Part shown: piece after piece, positions 54,601-63,842 of the stretch
Position numbering within the stretch: the first letter of the stretch is position 1
Layout: every line of letters starts with the position of its first letter
From: JACCZX01 sp963824935
Lineage (GTDB): Bacteria; Pseudomonadota; Gammaproteobacteria; Burkholderiales; Burkholderiaceae_F
Length of the DNA: 64,000 nt
Assembly (NCBI GenBank): GCA_963824935.1
Contig: CAWGRF010000023.1
Location: forward strand, 62,001 to 126,000
Reading direction: 5' to 3'
Translations under genes and position numbers: made by a program
Notes under the pieces: generated by a model
What the model saw: the letters and a program-made list of their open reading frames with translations, nothing else
Told to the model about the DNA's origin: nothing
The model's database searches: none

Positions 54601-55192
54601 GATGAATCTCCTTCGATGCACGTGAGTGCTGAGGTTGAGAAGGAAACCCGTAGGGCAGTAGTGCCCGTCGGGCTATTCATCGGCGCACGCAGATGCTCTG
54701 TCGCCGCGACACCCCCAGAAGAGCGTTTGTGATTCCGCAAATCCGAGAAATGCGCGGAACGGGCAGCGCACTGACCGCTGACGCTGATGAATTCGGCACG
54801 GCGCGCGCGAAGAGCGACAGCGAAGGGCGCGCGCGAAAGAAGCGCCGGAGAGAATCCGGCGCCTGAATGATCGGGATTTTTTTCAGAGGAAAAGAGGCCG
54901 CAGAACAATAGTGTTCTGGAATGCTCCGGCGCTATCGCCTCTACGCTTGATTGCCTATGAGCGGTTCGACTGTGCGGTTCAGTAGTCAATTCAGTGGTCG
55001 AGGGTTCGCTTGAAGTTTCTCTTGCATGTTCAGGCAAACCGATCGAGCAACTAAACAATGGATCGCGTTGTACGCGCAAAATTATTTGATCGCAAGATTT
55101 TTTTGCGACGAACGTTGATTTGTGTGCGTTTTGTTCCACTGTTCAAGCGTTCAACGTCGTTCGTTAAAACAAGATCGCTTCATCTGTTCGCG
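54601..55192. other. Long gap between nrdB and the histone H1-like gene
   Basis: 592 nt with no credible gene (an open - strand frame across it has no coding character). Seen: an interrupted stem-loop CCCG-GGGCA/TGCCC-CGGG at 54647-54672, about 50-70 nt before the histone ATG, and a perfect 7-bp stem GCGCCGG/CCGGCGC at 54842-54862 followed on the - strand by TTCTTTC, a weak end for nrdB. The part 55030-55190 is AT-rich compared with the rest and is the likely promoter zone. Confidence 0.55.
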
Positions 55193-56341
55193 CTAATCCC
55201 AACTGAGAGCACCGCCGCTCTGGTACTCGAGAACTCGCGTTTCGAAAAAATTTCTCTCCTTTTTCAGATCGATCATCTCGCTCATCCAAGGAAACGGGTT
55301 CTCCTCCTGCGGAAACAGCGTTTCGATCCCGATCTGCTGGGCACGGCGGTTTGCGATGTAGCGCAGATAGCCCTTGAACATCGGCGCGTTGAGCCCGAGC
55401 ACTCCGCGAGGCATCGTGTCTTCCGCGTACGCGTATTCGAGCTCGACCGCCTGCCTAAACAGCCCGCGGATGTCTTCTCGGAACGGCGGCGTCCATAGTT
55501 GCGGGTTCTCAAGCTTGATCTGGTTTATCAGGTCGATGCCGAAATTGCAGTGCATCGACTCGTCGCGCAGGATGTACTGATACTGCTCGGCGGCACCGGT
55601 CATCTTGTTCTGCCGCCCGAGCGCGAGGATCTGCGTGAACCCGACGTAGAAGAACAGGCCCTCCATCAGGCAGGCGAAGACGATCAGGCTTTTCAGCAGC
55701 GCCTGATCGCTTTCGATCGTCCCGGTCGTGAATTGCGGGTCGGTGAGCGTGTCGATAAACGGGATCAGGAACTCGTCCTTGGCGCGGATCGAGCCGATCT
55801 CATGGTACGCATTGAAGACCTCGCCTTCGTCCAGCCCGAGCGACTCGACGATGTACTGATAGGCGTGCGTGTGGATCGCTTCCTCGAACGCCTGCCTTAG
55901 CAGAAACTGGCGGCACTCGGGTGCAGTGATGTGCCGATACGTGCCGAGCACGATATTGTTGGCCGCGAGCGAATCGGCGGTAACAAAGAACCCGAGGTTG
56001 CGCTTGACCAACCGCCGCTCGTCGTCGGTCAGCCCGTTCGGGTCCTTCCACAGCGCGATGTCGCGCGACATGTTCACTTCCTGCGGCATCCAGTGATTGG
56101 CGCAGGTCGACAGATACTTCTCCCAAGCCCACTTGTATTTGAACGGCACCAGTTGATTGACGTCGGTCCGCCCGTTGATGATGCGTTTGTCGGCAACGTT
56201 GACCCGGCGCAACTCCGGCGCGATGGCCGCCGCCTCTTGCGCAACCACAGGCCCACCGAAGCTTTCTCGCTCGCCCACTGCCGGGATCCGCGGCCCGCCG
56301 GACACCGGCGCAATGTTTTCCTCCCAAGCCAGCACGCTCAA
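55193..56341 (-). CDS. nrdB: Ribonucleotide reductase, class Ia beta subunit
   Basis: About 382 residues from TTG 56341, which follows GGAGGGGAGG closely; a longer reading to 56374 is less likely. Core: VPFKYKWAWEKYLSTCANHW, EVNMSRDIALWKD with the first metal ligand, FFVTADSLAANNIVLGTYR, FLLRQAFEEAIHTHAYQYIV with the Glu and His ligands, LIVFACLMEGLFFYVGF and ILRDESMHCNFGIDLI. It holds the di-iron tyrosyl radical for deoxyribonucleotide synthesis. It follows nrdA after 130 nt. Confidence 0.95.
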   Translation of the reverse strand: MSVLAWEENIAPVSGGPRIPAVGERESFGGPVVAQEAAAIAPELRRVNVADKRIINGRTDVNQLVPFKYKWAWEKYLSTCANHWMPQEVNMSRDIALWKDPNGLTDDERRLVKRNLGFFVTADSLAANNIVLGTYRHITAPECRQFLLRQAFEEAIHTHAYQYIVESLGLDEGEVFNAYHEIGSIRAKDEFLIPFIDTLTDPQFTTGTIESDQALLKSLIVFACLMEGLFFYVGFTQILALGRQNKMTGAAEQYQYILRDESMHCNFGIDLINQIKLENPQLWTPPFREDIRGLFRQAVELEYAYAEDTMPRGVLGLNAPMFKGYLRYIANRRAQQIGIETLFPQEENPFPWMSEMIDLKKERNFFETRVLEYQSGGALSWD

Positions 56342-56471
56342 CCTCCCCTCCGATTCGCGGCCAAAGCGCCGCACTTTCTTGTGTAGTTACCCGCTTGAAG
56401 TCGTCCGGCTCTGCCGGCGACTTCGCGCCGTTCAACCCGACCAAAGTCCGTTTCCGCTCTTGTCCGTATCG

Positions 56472-59411
56472 TCATTGACACGCCTCGCAATCGGCGAACG
56501 CGGCATCGCCGGGCTGCAGCAGGCAGGCCTGGCCGTCCGGTCGGATGCCCGCTGAAGGATCGGTCGGCACCGCGTTCAGCTGCCCGTTATTAGCGGTCGA
56601 CTTTTCGGCGTGCGTGGCGCCGACGGTGCGAAGGTAGTACGTGGTTTTCAGCCCGCGCTGCCATGCAAGCTTGTAGGTCTCATCGAGCGTTCGGCCCGAG
56701 ACGCCCGCCATATAGATATTCAGCGACTGCGCCTGGTCGATCCACTTTTGCCGGCGGGAGGCAGCCTCGATCAACCAGCGCGGCTCGATTTCAAACGCAG
56801 TCGCATAAAGTTGCCGCAATTCGGCCGGCACTCGCTCGCTCTTCGCAACCGAGCCGTCGTAGTACTTCAGTTCGTGCACCATGACTTCGTCCCACACTCC
56901 GAGCGCCTTCAGGTCGCGCACCAGGTGTTCGTTCACCACCGTGAACTCGCCGGACAGGTTCGACTTGACGAACAGGTTCTGGAACGTCGGTTCGATGCTG
57001 GCGTCGACGCCGACGATGTTGGAAATAGTGGCCGTCGGAGCGATCGCAACACAGTTTGAATTGCGCATGCCGTACTGCTGGATGCGGCCGCGCAGTGCGT
57101 TCCAGTCCAGCGTCGAGCTCGTGTCGACCTCACACAGCGGGAAGGCGGCTCCGTCTCCTTTCAGGCCGCCGCGTTGCTCTGCCAGCAGCGCCAGCGTGTC
57201 CTGCGGCAGGATGCCGCGATCCCATAGTGAACCAGCAAACGACGAGTAGCGGCCACGTTCCTCGGCCAGCTCAGTCGATGCCCAGTACGCGTGGTAACAA
57301 ACCGCCTCCATGCTGCGGTCTGCGAACTCGACTGCCGCGTCCGACGCGTACGGTACGCGCAGCATGTGCAGGCAATCCTGAAAGCCCATGATGCCGAGCC
57401 CGACCGGGCGGTGCTTCACGTTCGAGTTACGCGCCTTATTGACCGCGTAGTAGTTGATGTCGATGACGTTATCGAGCATCCGCATCGCGGTACGTACGGT
57501 TTTCTTCAACCTGGCTTGATCGAGCGCGAAGCCGCCGCTGCCGTCGGCCGTCATGTGCGCCGGCAGATTGACCGAGCCGAGGTTGCAGACCGCGATCTCG
57601 GAATCCGACGTATTCAGCGTGATTTCCGTGCACAAGTTCGAGCTGTGAATCGTGCCGATGTGCTGCTGCGGCGAGCGCAGATTGCATGCATCCTTGAACG
57701 TAATCCATGGATGCCCGGTCTCGAACAGCATCGAGAGCATCTTGCGCCAGAGTGACTGTGCAGGAACCTTCTTGAAAAGTTTCAGCTCGCCGCGAACAGC
57801 CATCTTTTCGTAACTCGTGTAGGCGTCCTCGAACGCACGCCCGGTCTTATCGTGTAAATCCGGACAATCGGACGGTGAAAACAACGTCCAATCCGCCCCT
57901 TCGAGCACGCGTTTCATGAACAGATCAGGGATCCAGTTCGCGGTGTTCATGTCGTGCGTGCGCCGCCGATCGTCACCGGTGTTCTTGCGCAGTTCGAGAA
58001 ATTCTTCGATATCCAGGTGCCATGTTTCGAGGTAGCAGCACACCGCCCCCTTGCGCTTGCCGCCCTGATTGACAGCGACCGCGGTGTCGCTAACGACCTT
58101 CAAGAACGGCACGACGCCCTGACTCTTGCCGTTGGTCCCCTTGATATGGCTACCGAGCGCGCGTACCGGCGTCCAGTCGTTGCCGAGCCCGCCTGCGTAT
58201 TTGGCAAGCAGCGCGTTTTCCTTGATGGCTTCGTAAATGCCGTCCAGATCGTCTGCAACGGTCGACAGATAGCAAGATGACAACTGTGAGTGCCGGGTGC
58301 CGGAGTTAAACAAGGTCGGCGTCGAGCTCATGAAATCGAAGCGGGACAGCACTTCGTAAAACTCGATCGCGCGCGCCTCGCGATCGATCTCGTTCAATGC
58401 CAGCCCCATCGCGACGCGCATGAAAAACAACTGCGGGAGCTCGAAGCGGCGAGACTCGTGATGCAGGAAGTAACGGTCGTACAGCGTCTGCAAACCGAGG
58501 TAGTTGAAGTTCAGATCGCGACCGGCGTCAAGTGCAGCGCCTAGGCGCTTCAGATCGAATTGGCTTAACCGCTCGTCCAACAGGCCGGCACTGATGCCAT
58601 ATTTGATGAAGCGAGGGAACACCTCCGCGTACCGGGTCTGCATCTCGGCCTGAGACGCCTCTTCACCCAGCACCTCACGCCGAATCGTATGCAGCAGTAA
58701 GCGCGCAGTGACGGTTGAGTACGCCGGGTCCTGCTCGATCAAGGCGCGGGCGGCAAGGATGGCCGACTTATAGACCTCGTCGAGCGGCACGCCGTCGTAA
58801 AGATTCTTGACGGTCTCGGACACAATAGTGTCGGGCGTTACATAGTCGGCAAGCCCCTCGCAGGCAGCGCGCACGATCGCTGCGATCCGCGGCATATCAA
58901 GCGGTACGCGCACGCCGTTTTCAAGCATCGAAAGCTGCCGCGACGGCTCGGCTTTGCGTCCGGCCTGTTTGGCGCGCTCTTGAGCGCGCTTTTCGCGATA
59001 CAGCACATACGAGCGCGCGACGTCGTGTGCGCCGTCGCGCATTAGCGACAGCTCGACCTGATCCTGGACGTCTTCTATATGAAACGTGCCGCCCGCCGGC
59101 TGCCTCCGAAGCAGCGCGCGCACGGTACTGTCCGTCAATTTCTCAACTTGCTCGCGAATCGCCGATGATGCCGCGCCCTGACCGCCGCGTACCGCGATGA
59201 AGGCCTTGGTCATTGCCACTGCAATCTTCGATGGCTCAAATCCAACCACCGAACCGTTGCGCCGAATGATCTTGTAATCTCCGAACGAAGTAGCACTAAC
59301 GGCGTTGATTCCTGTAGCGCGTGGAGTGCCTTCCGAAAACTCATGTGCGCCCGCGCCGGCGGCTGCACCACCCGTTGCAGCGGCCGCGGCCGTTAATTCC
59401 TGAAACTGCAT
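56472..59411 (-). CDS. nrdA: Ribonucleotide reductase, class Ia alpha subunit
   Basis: 979 residues, intact, start ATG 59411 with GGAGGTGAG just before it. An Ala/Gly-rich leader of about 40 residues precedes an ATP-cone (YKIIRRNGSVVGFEPSKIAV). The catalytic barrel shows SSCYLSTVADDLDGIYEAI, TEITLNTSDSEIAVCNLGSV with the active-site Asn-x-Cys-x-Glu pattern split over ATEIT/NLGSVNLP, and NSNCVAIAPTATISNIVGV. The C-terminal redox pair is in FADCEACQ. It reduces NDPs with NrdB. Paired NrdR boxes lie upstream. Confidence 0.96.
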   Translation of the reverse strand: MQFQELTAAAAATGGAAAGAGAHEFSEGTPRATGINAVSATSFGDYKIIRRNGSVVGFEPSKIAVAMTKAFIAVRGGQGAASSAIREQVEKLTDSTVRALLRRQPAGGTFHIEDVQDQVELSLMRDGAHDVARSYVLYREKRAQERAKQAGRKAEPSRQLSMLENGVRVPLDMPRIAAIVRAACEGLADYVTPDTIVSETVKNLYDGVPLDEVYKSAILAARALIEQDPAYSTVTARLLLHTIRREVLGEEASQAEMQTRYAEVFPRFIKYGISAGLLDERLSQFDLKRLGAALDAGRDLNFNYLGLQTLYDRYFLHHESRRFELPQLFFMRVAMGLALNEIDREARAIEFYEVLSRFDFMSSTPTLFNSGTRHSQLSSCYLSTVADDLDGIYEAIKENALLAKYAGGLGNDWTPVRALGSHIKGTNGKSQGVVPFLKVVSDTAVAVNQGGKRKGAVCCYLETWHLDIEEFLELRKNTGDDRRRTHDMNTANWIPDLFMKRVLEGADWTLFSPSDCPDLHDKTGRAFEDAYTSYEKMAVRGELKLFKKVPAQSLWRKMLSMLFETGHPWITFKDACNLRSPQQHIGTIHSSNLCTEITLNTSDSEIAVCNLGSVNLPAHMTADGSGGFALDQARLKKTVRTAMRMLDNVIDINYYAVNKARNSNVKHRPVGLGIMGFQDCLHMLRVPYASDAAVEFADRSMEAVCYHAYWASTELAEERGRYSSFAGSLWDRGILPQDTLALLAEQRGGLKGDGAAFPLCEVDTSSTLDWNALRGRIQQYGMRNSNCVAIAPTATISNIVGVDASIEPTFQNLFVKSNLSGEFTVVNEHLVRDLKALGVWDEVMVHELKYYDGSVAKSERVPAELRQLYATAFEIEPRWLIEAASRRQKWIDQAQSLNIYMAGVSGRTLDETYKLAWQRGLKTTYYLRTVGATHAEKSTANNGQLNAVPTDPSAGIRPDGQACLLQPGDAAFADCEACQ

Positions 59412-59762
59412 CTCACCTCCAAATCATCTTGTTGTCTGCACCGCGGCAAGGCCAACGGCGCGCGTCACCACGTCGTCGCGGACGCAAACACCACAAGTTC
59501 TAGTCGCCGAGCTTGAGCCGCGACCGCTTGCGGATCATCGGAGTCGCAGCCCAAGCACCGCACGCGGCCTTGCTCGCGACCGACGCGCAACGCACGGTCG
59601 GGTATAAAGAATTGGGCTCGGATATACAACATCTTGTATGCTGACGGCAAATCATCACTACGAATGGTGTTGCGCATCATAGGCGCAGAATTTTTGAAAC
59701 TCAACAGATGTTGATTGCGCATCGCATCGAAGACGCGTTGCGCGCTGCTAACAACAGAAAAA
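59412..59762. other. nrdA upstream region (long leader)
   Basis: 351 nt between ampD and nrdA. Besides the NrdR boxes it holds the nrdA ribosome site. On the - strand TTGCCG and TGTATA are spaced 16 nt and overlap the first box, a plausible promoter; the resulting leader would be about 200 nt. I see no gene in it. Confidence 0.5.
59624..59670. promoter_or_regulatory. Pair of NrdR boxes upstream of nrdA
   Basis: Box 1 ATACAACATCTTGTAT (59624-59639) and box 2 TCACTACGAATGGTGT (59655-59670) fit the NrdR consensus acaCwAtATaTwGtgt, box 1 well and box 2 moderately. Their start-to-start distance is exactly 31 bp, the spacing known for NrdR pairs. They imply ATP/dATP-dependent repression of nrdAB by NrdR. 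Confidence 0.7.
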
Positions 59763-60317
59763 TCAGGCGGATGGAAGCAAGACGCCGGACGGAATCGCGA
59801 TTCGACCGCGGTCAAAAAATGGGCCGGGATCGGTTTTCCGATCGCGCGCGATGTCGCTATGGCCGCACACCGCCTTGATCGGAAACGCAGCGAGCAGCGC
59901 CCCGATCGCGATCGTCAGCGTGCGGTACTGCGCATCGGTGAACGGCTCGAAATCGGTTCCTTCGAGTTCAATGCCGATCGAAAAATCGTTGCAATCTGTG
60001 CGGCCCTGAAATTCTGAAGCGCCCGCATGCCAGGCGCGATCGGCAAACGACACGAACTGCGTCACCGCGCCGTCGCGGGCGATCAGTAAGTGCGCCGAAA
60101 CGCGTGCGGTGGAGAGTTGCGCAAAAAAGGGGACGGCTTCATGGTCGAGCGTGTTCGTGAAGAGCCGTTCGATATGACCGCCGCCGTACTCGCCCGGTGG
60201 CAGGCTGATGTTGTGAATGACAATCAGGTCGATTGAGCTGCCTGCCGGCCGCGCATCGAAGTTCGGCGATGGCACGCGGCGGGCTTCGTCAAGCCAGCCG
60301 TCGGACCCAACGATCAT
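59763..60317 (-). CDS. ampD: 1,6-anhydro-N-acetylmuramyl-L-alanine amidase AmpD
   Basis: 184 residues, cytoplasmic. LIVIHNISLPPGEYGGGHIE (first zinc histidine), VSAHLLIARDGAVTQFVSFA with the family pattern, AWHAGASEF, IGIELEGTDFEPFTDAQY with the catalytic glutamate, and CGHSDIARDRKTDPGPFF with the last zinc ligands. It removes peptides from anhydromuropeptides in wall recycling. Its ATG overlaps the pilR stop (ATGA). Confidence 0.95.
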   Translation of the reverse strand: MIVGSDGWLDEARRVPSPNFDARPAGSSIDLIVIHNISLPPGEYGGGHIERLFTNTLDHEAVPFFAQLSTARVSAHLLIARDGAVTQFVSFADRAWHAGASEFQGRTDCNDFSIGIELEGTDFEPFTDAQYRTLTIAIGALLAAFPIKAVCGHSDIARDRKTDPGPFFDRGRIAIPSGVLLPSA

Positions 60318-61823
60318 TTAATCCCGAGGCGTTGCATCCGGTAGCGCAGCTGCCTGAACGTGATGCCGAGCAGCTGCGCCGCGGCGGTGCGGTTGTAGCG
60401 GGTCTTGCCGAGCGCACATCGAATCGCGTCGCGTTCGAGCGAATCAAGGTAGGCGCCAAGCGCAGTCGGCACACCGTCGACCACTTGAAAATCCAGCACA
60501 CCGGATGGCGCCGGATCTTCAACCTCTTCACCGACAAGTACTGCTGCCTCATCCGCGGTGTCAGCGGGTATCGGCTCGACATCGATCGGCATATCCGCCT
60601 CGGGCTCGGCGGGCAGCATCAGATCGTCGGCCATTAGCACGTCGTTGCCAGCCAGCGCGACCGCGCGCTCGAGGATATTTTCCAGCTCGCGCACGTTGCC
60701 CGGAAACCGATAACGCTTGAGCGCCGCGGTCGCGGCCGGCGACAGGCGCGCTGGTGGCGATTCCGCGCGCTCCGAAATGCGAGCCAGGATGGACTCTGCC
60801 AGCAACGGAACATCGTCCAATCGCTCGCGCAGTCCCGGCACGCGCAGCTCGATGACGTTCAAGCGATAAAACAGATCCTGACGAAACCGTCCCGCAGTCA
60901 CCAGCGCACCCAGATCCTGGTGCGTCGCGCTGACGAGTCGCACATCGACTGGTTCCTCGGCGGAGGCACCCACCTTGCGGACTCGGCGCTCCTGGATAGC
61001 GCGCAACAGCTTGACCTGCATGGCCAGCGGCAGTTCGGCGACCTCGTCGAGGAACAATGTCCCACCGGCGGCTGCCTGAAAAAAACCTTCCCGGTCCCGC
61101 TCGGCGCCGGTAAATGCGCCCTTGCGATAACCGAAGAACTCGGCCTCCATCAACGTTTCGGGAATCGCGCCGCAATTGACCGCGACAAACGGCTGCTGAC
61201 GCCTGGTCGACGACTCATGAATTGCACGCGCAGCGAGCTCCTTGCCGCTGCCCGATTCACCGCGTATCGCCACCGGCGCCATGCTGCGAGCCAGCCGACT
61301 GATCATCATGCGCATCTGCTGCATCGCCGGCGTCTCGCCGATCAACCGGCCAAGCGCGGTACGGTCGGCACCACTGTCCGCCGTGGTGGCGAGCGCCGGC
61401 TTGCGCGGCTCCGGTTTCACGCACCGCGGAGCGAACCAGCATGCGCAGCTGATTAATATCGACCGGCTTGGTCAAGTAGTCGAACGCGCCGGCCTTGAGT
61501 GCAGCTACGGCATTTTCAGCGCTGCCATAGGCGGTGATCACGGCGATCGGCGGGCCCGACGCGGCGGCGACGTCCCGCACCAGATCGAGGCCGGTGCCGT
61601 CTGGCAATCGCATATCGGTCAAGCACAATGCGTATCGGTTCTGACCGAGCAATGCACGCGCTGCCTGCACCGATTCTGCGGTATCGACGTCGAGGCCGAG
61701 GCGCACCAGTGTCAATGACAACAGTTCGCGCAAGTCGGCTTCATCGTCGACCACGAGCACGGCCGGCTGCCGCCGTTGCCTTGGCTGGGCAGGGGCGGGA
61801 TCAGAGCTGACCGAATTGTTCAT
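60314..61823 (-). CDS. pilR: Sigma54-dependent response regulator, PilR type (one frameshift)
   Basis: About 502 residues corrected. Receiver domain with VLVVDDEADLRELLSL, phosphorylated Asp in CLTDMRLPDGTG and Lys in DYLTKPVD. After one extra G near 61420 (corrected SAVRKPEPRKPALA) come the AAA+ domain with Walker A RGESGSGKELAARAIH, the sigma54-contact loop KGAFTGAERDREG, Walker B GGTLFLDEVAELP and RFPGNVRELENILERA, and a Fis-type helix-turn-helix (RTAAAQLLGITFRQLRYRMQ). It pairs with the kinase upstream; type IV pilus genes are the usual target, not seen in this window. Confidence 0.92.
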
Positions 61824-61839
61824 TGCGCTTGGCGCTCAT

Positions 61840-63564
61840 TTACCGGATAGGCAAGGTGTCGAGAAAGCCTTGTTGCTCATTGCCGACCGGCGCGCCACGT
61901 CCGAAGCGAAGCAGAAATCCGTCGCTCGACGAACCGTCCAATTCACGTCGCGTCGAATACGACAGATCGGCACGATTGGTCACGCAAAACTCGCGCGCCA
62001 GATAGAGACCGAGCCCGGTGCCCTGCGTGCGCGTCGTGAAGAACGGCTCAAATAGTGCAGCGCGGGCATCTCGAGGCACCCCTTCCCCATCATCAAACAC
62101 CCAAAGTTGCGGCCGATCCTCCTCGGGGCCGCGCTCGATAACGATCCGCACGGATTTGGGACCCCCGGTCGCGTAACGCAGCGCATTATCGACGAGGTTA
62201 TAGAGCACTTGCCTTAAGTGTGATTGCTCGAATTTCACACGCAGTTCGGGTTCGGATTCAAGCTGGATCGTGGCTGCCGCGAGCCCTCGGTCGCGCATGA
62301 ACTCGGCTAAGAACTGCCGCACGAATTCGTTGATGTCGATCTCGTCGCCGAGCGGCGGCTCGCGCCGCGCCACTCTGAGAACATCTTCCACGAGCCGATT
62401 CAGCCGCTGCGTATTTTCACGCACGATGCCGGCCATTCGCTTGAGCATCGGATCGGCGCTGTCCTCGTCCATCAGCTGCCCAGCATGGCTGATGGCCGCC
62501 AGCGGATTTCGGATCTCGTGCGCGATCGACGCCGTCAAGCGACCCATCGCAGCGAGCTTCAACTGCTGCGCGCGATCCTCGACCGCACGCACATCTTCGA
62601 TAAAGATCACGAACTCTTCGGCCGTACCGGACGTGGGGCGCGCAAAGCGCGCACGCATGCGTGATTCCAACAGAGGGCTCGTCGCGACGTCGGACCCAGC
62701 CATCACCGAGTTGGACCATGCACCTTCGCTGCGGCCCGCCTCGACCCAGCGCAGGAACGCCTCTGCCAACGCGCTGGCAGCCGGCACGCTGGTCAAACGC
62801 ACCCCGGTCAGTTGCGCCGCGGGCTCGAGTCCAAGCATCCGGCGCGCGGCTCGATTGTTGGCCCGTACCTGAGTCGTCGGATCGACCACGATCACGCCTT
62901 GCTGCATCTGTGCGATCACGAGCCGGTTAATCGCCAACTGATTTTGCAGATCGCGGCCGCGCGAGCGCGCCAAACGCTCCTGACTGGCCAGCCGCACGCT
63001 CAGCGCGCGCAGCAGCGCCGTCACAGCAAATAGCGCTGCGCCGTAGACACCCGCCTGAAACAGCAGTGAGTCCGATGCGGTGGCTGACAAGGTGCGCACG
63101 CCGGCGTCGATCAGGATCGCCAGCACCGCGATCGCGCAGACGAAGAACACGAGCGTTGAAGGCAGCAGCAACGATGCGCCCGCCAGCGGCAGCAGGAACA
63201 GAATGACCCAGCCCGAAGCCACGCCGCCGCTGCCGACGACCAATGTGGTTATGACCACGAGGTCGAGCACCAGCTGGCCGAGGACCTGCGCCAGAAAGCG
63301 TCGATGCAGGTAAAGCGCAAGACCCGCAAACAACGCTGCAAACGCGAAATACGATAAGGATGCAACGAGGGTTAGCTGCGCCGCGCCGACTGCTCCAACT
63401 GGACGCGTTCCGAAGGCAGCACTCGCGAATACCAGTGCCGCGGCAACGATGACGCGTGTACTGGCAAAGTACTCGAGCGCGCGCCACGGGGTGTCGTCCT
63501 CGTCCACCAGCTTGCCGTCGATCAGCACCTCGACCGCGGCCATCGATGTGTCGGGGGCGTTCAT
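61840..63564 (-). CDS. pilS: PilS-type sensor histidine kinase
   Basis: 574 residues from ATG 63564. Six hydrophobic segments occupy residues 30-190, a PAS domain follows (VIAQMQQGVIVVDPTTQVRA), then HisKA with the phospho-histidine in LTASIAHEIRNPLAAISHAG, and HATPase with NALRYATGG, FDDGEGVP and GTGLGLYLAREF. It is an inner-membrane kinase for the adjacent PilR, 16 nt downstream. The long in-frame extension up to 63873 is rejected because it crosses the preceding gene. Confidence 0.93.
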   Translation of the reverse strand: MNAPDTSMAAVEVLIDGKLVDEDDTPWRALEYFASTRVIVAAALVFASAAFGTRPVGAVGAAQLTLVASLSYFAFAALFAGLALYLHRRFLAQVLGQLVLDLVVITTLVVGSGGVASGWVILFLLPLAGASLLLPSTLVFFVCAIAVLAILIDAGVRTLSATASDSLLFQAGVYGAALFAVTALLRALSVRLASQERLARSRGRDLQNQLAINRLVIAQMQQGVIVVDPTTQVRANNRAARRMLGLEPAAQLTGVRLTSVPAASALAEAFLRWVEAGRSEGAWSNSVMAGSDVATSPLLESRMRARFARPTSGTAEEFVIFIEDVRAVEDRAQQLKLAAMGRLTASIAHEIRNPLAAISHAGQLMDEDSADPMLKRMAGIVRENTQRLNRLVEDVLRVARREPPLGDEIDINEFVRQFLAEFMRDRGLAAATIQLESEPELRVKFEQSHLRQVLYNLVDNALRYATGGPKSVRIVIERGPEEDRPQLWVFDDGEGVPRDARAALFEPFFTTRTQGTGLGLYLAREFCVTNRADLSYSTRRELDGSSSDGFLLRFGRGAPVGNEQQGFLDTLPIR

Positions 63565-63608
63565 TCGGATGCTCGCCGATCGCACGAGGATCGCATCTTG
63601 TGCCGCCG

Positions 63609-63842
63609 TTATCCGCTCGCCGGAGGCGCGGCTCGGCGATGCTCTTCGCAGCAAAAATAGCGCTCGTCTCGCACCAGCGCCTCGTTGCGCGGAACATGCA
63701 GACCGCAGGTGGCGCAGCTCACCATTGGCAGACGCGCGACGCTCGAGTCCTGGTCGCGGCGAGGCAAGCTCTTTTTCTGCAGCAAGCGCCACGCAAGATA
63801 AATCGCCAGCGCGAGCAATACGAAAAACAGAACCCGGCTCAT
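63609..63842 (-). CDS. PP0621-like small membrane protein with Cys-rich motif
   Basis: 77 residues. One N-terminal membrane helix (VLFFVLLALAIYLAWRLL), then MVSCATCGLHVPRNEAL and YFCCEEHRR, an arrangement typical of the PP0621 family, possibly metal-binding. Function unknown. Its ATG shares one base with the stop of the upstream gene and it lies 44 nt before pilS. Confidence 0.82.
   Translation of the reverse strand: MSRVLFFVLLALAIYLAWRLLQKKSLPRRDQDSSVARLPMVSCATCGLHVPRNEALVRDERYFCCEEHRRAAPPASG

Noticed and set aside
54591..55139. 182-residue - strand open frame between nrdB and the histone-like gene
   Set aside because: No domain, no ribosome site, overlaps the histone start, and composition unlike neighbouring proteins. 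I treat the region as non-coding.
59465..59815. 116-residue - strand open frame upstream of nrdA
   Set aside because: It overlaps the end of ampD and the NrdR boxes, has no motif and no ribosome site.
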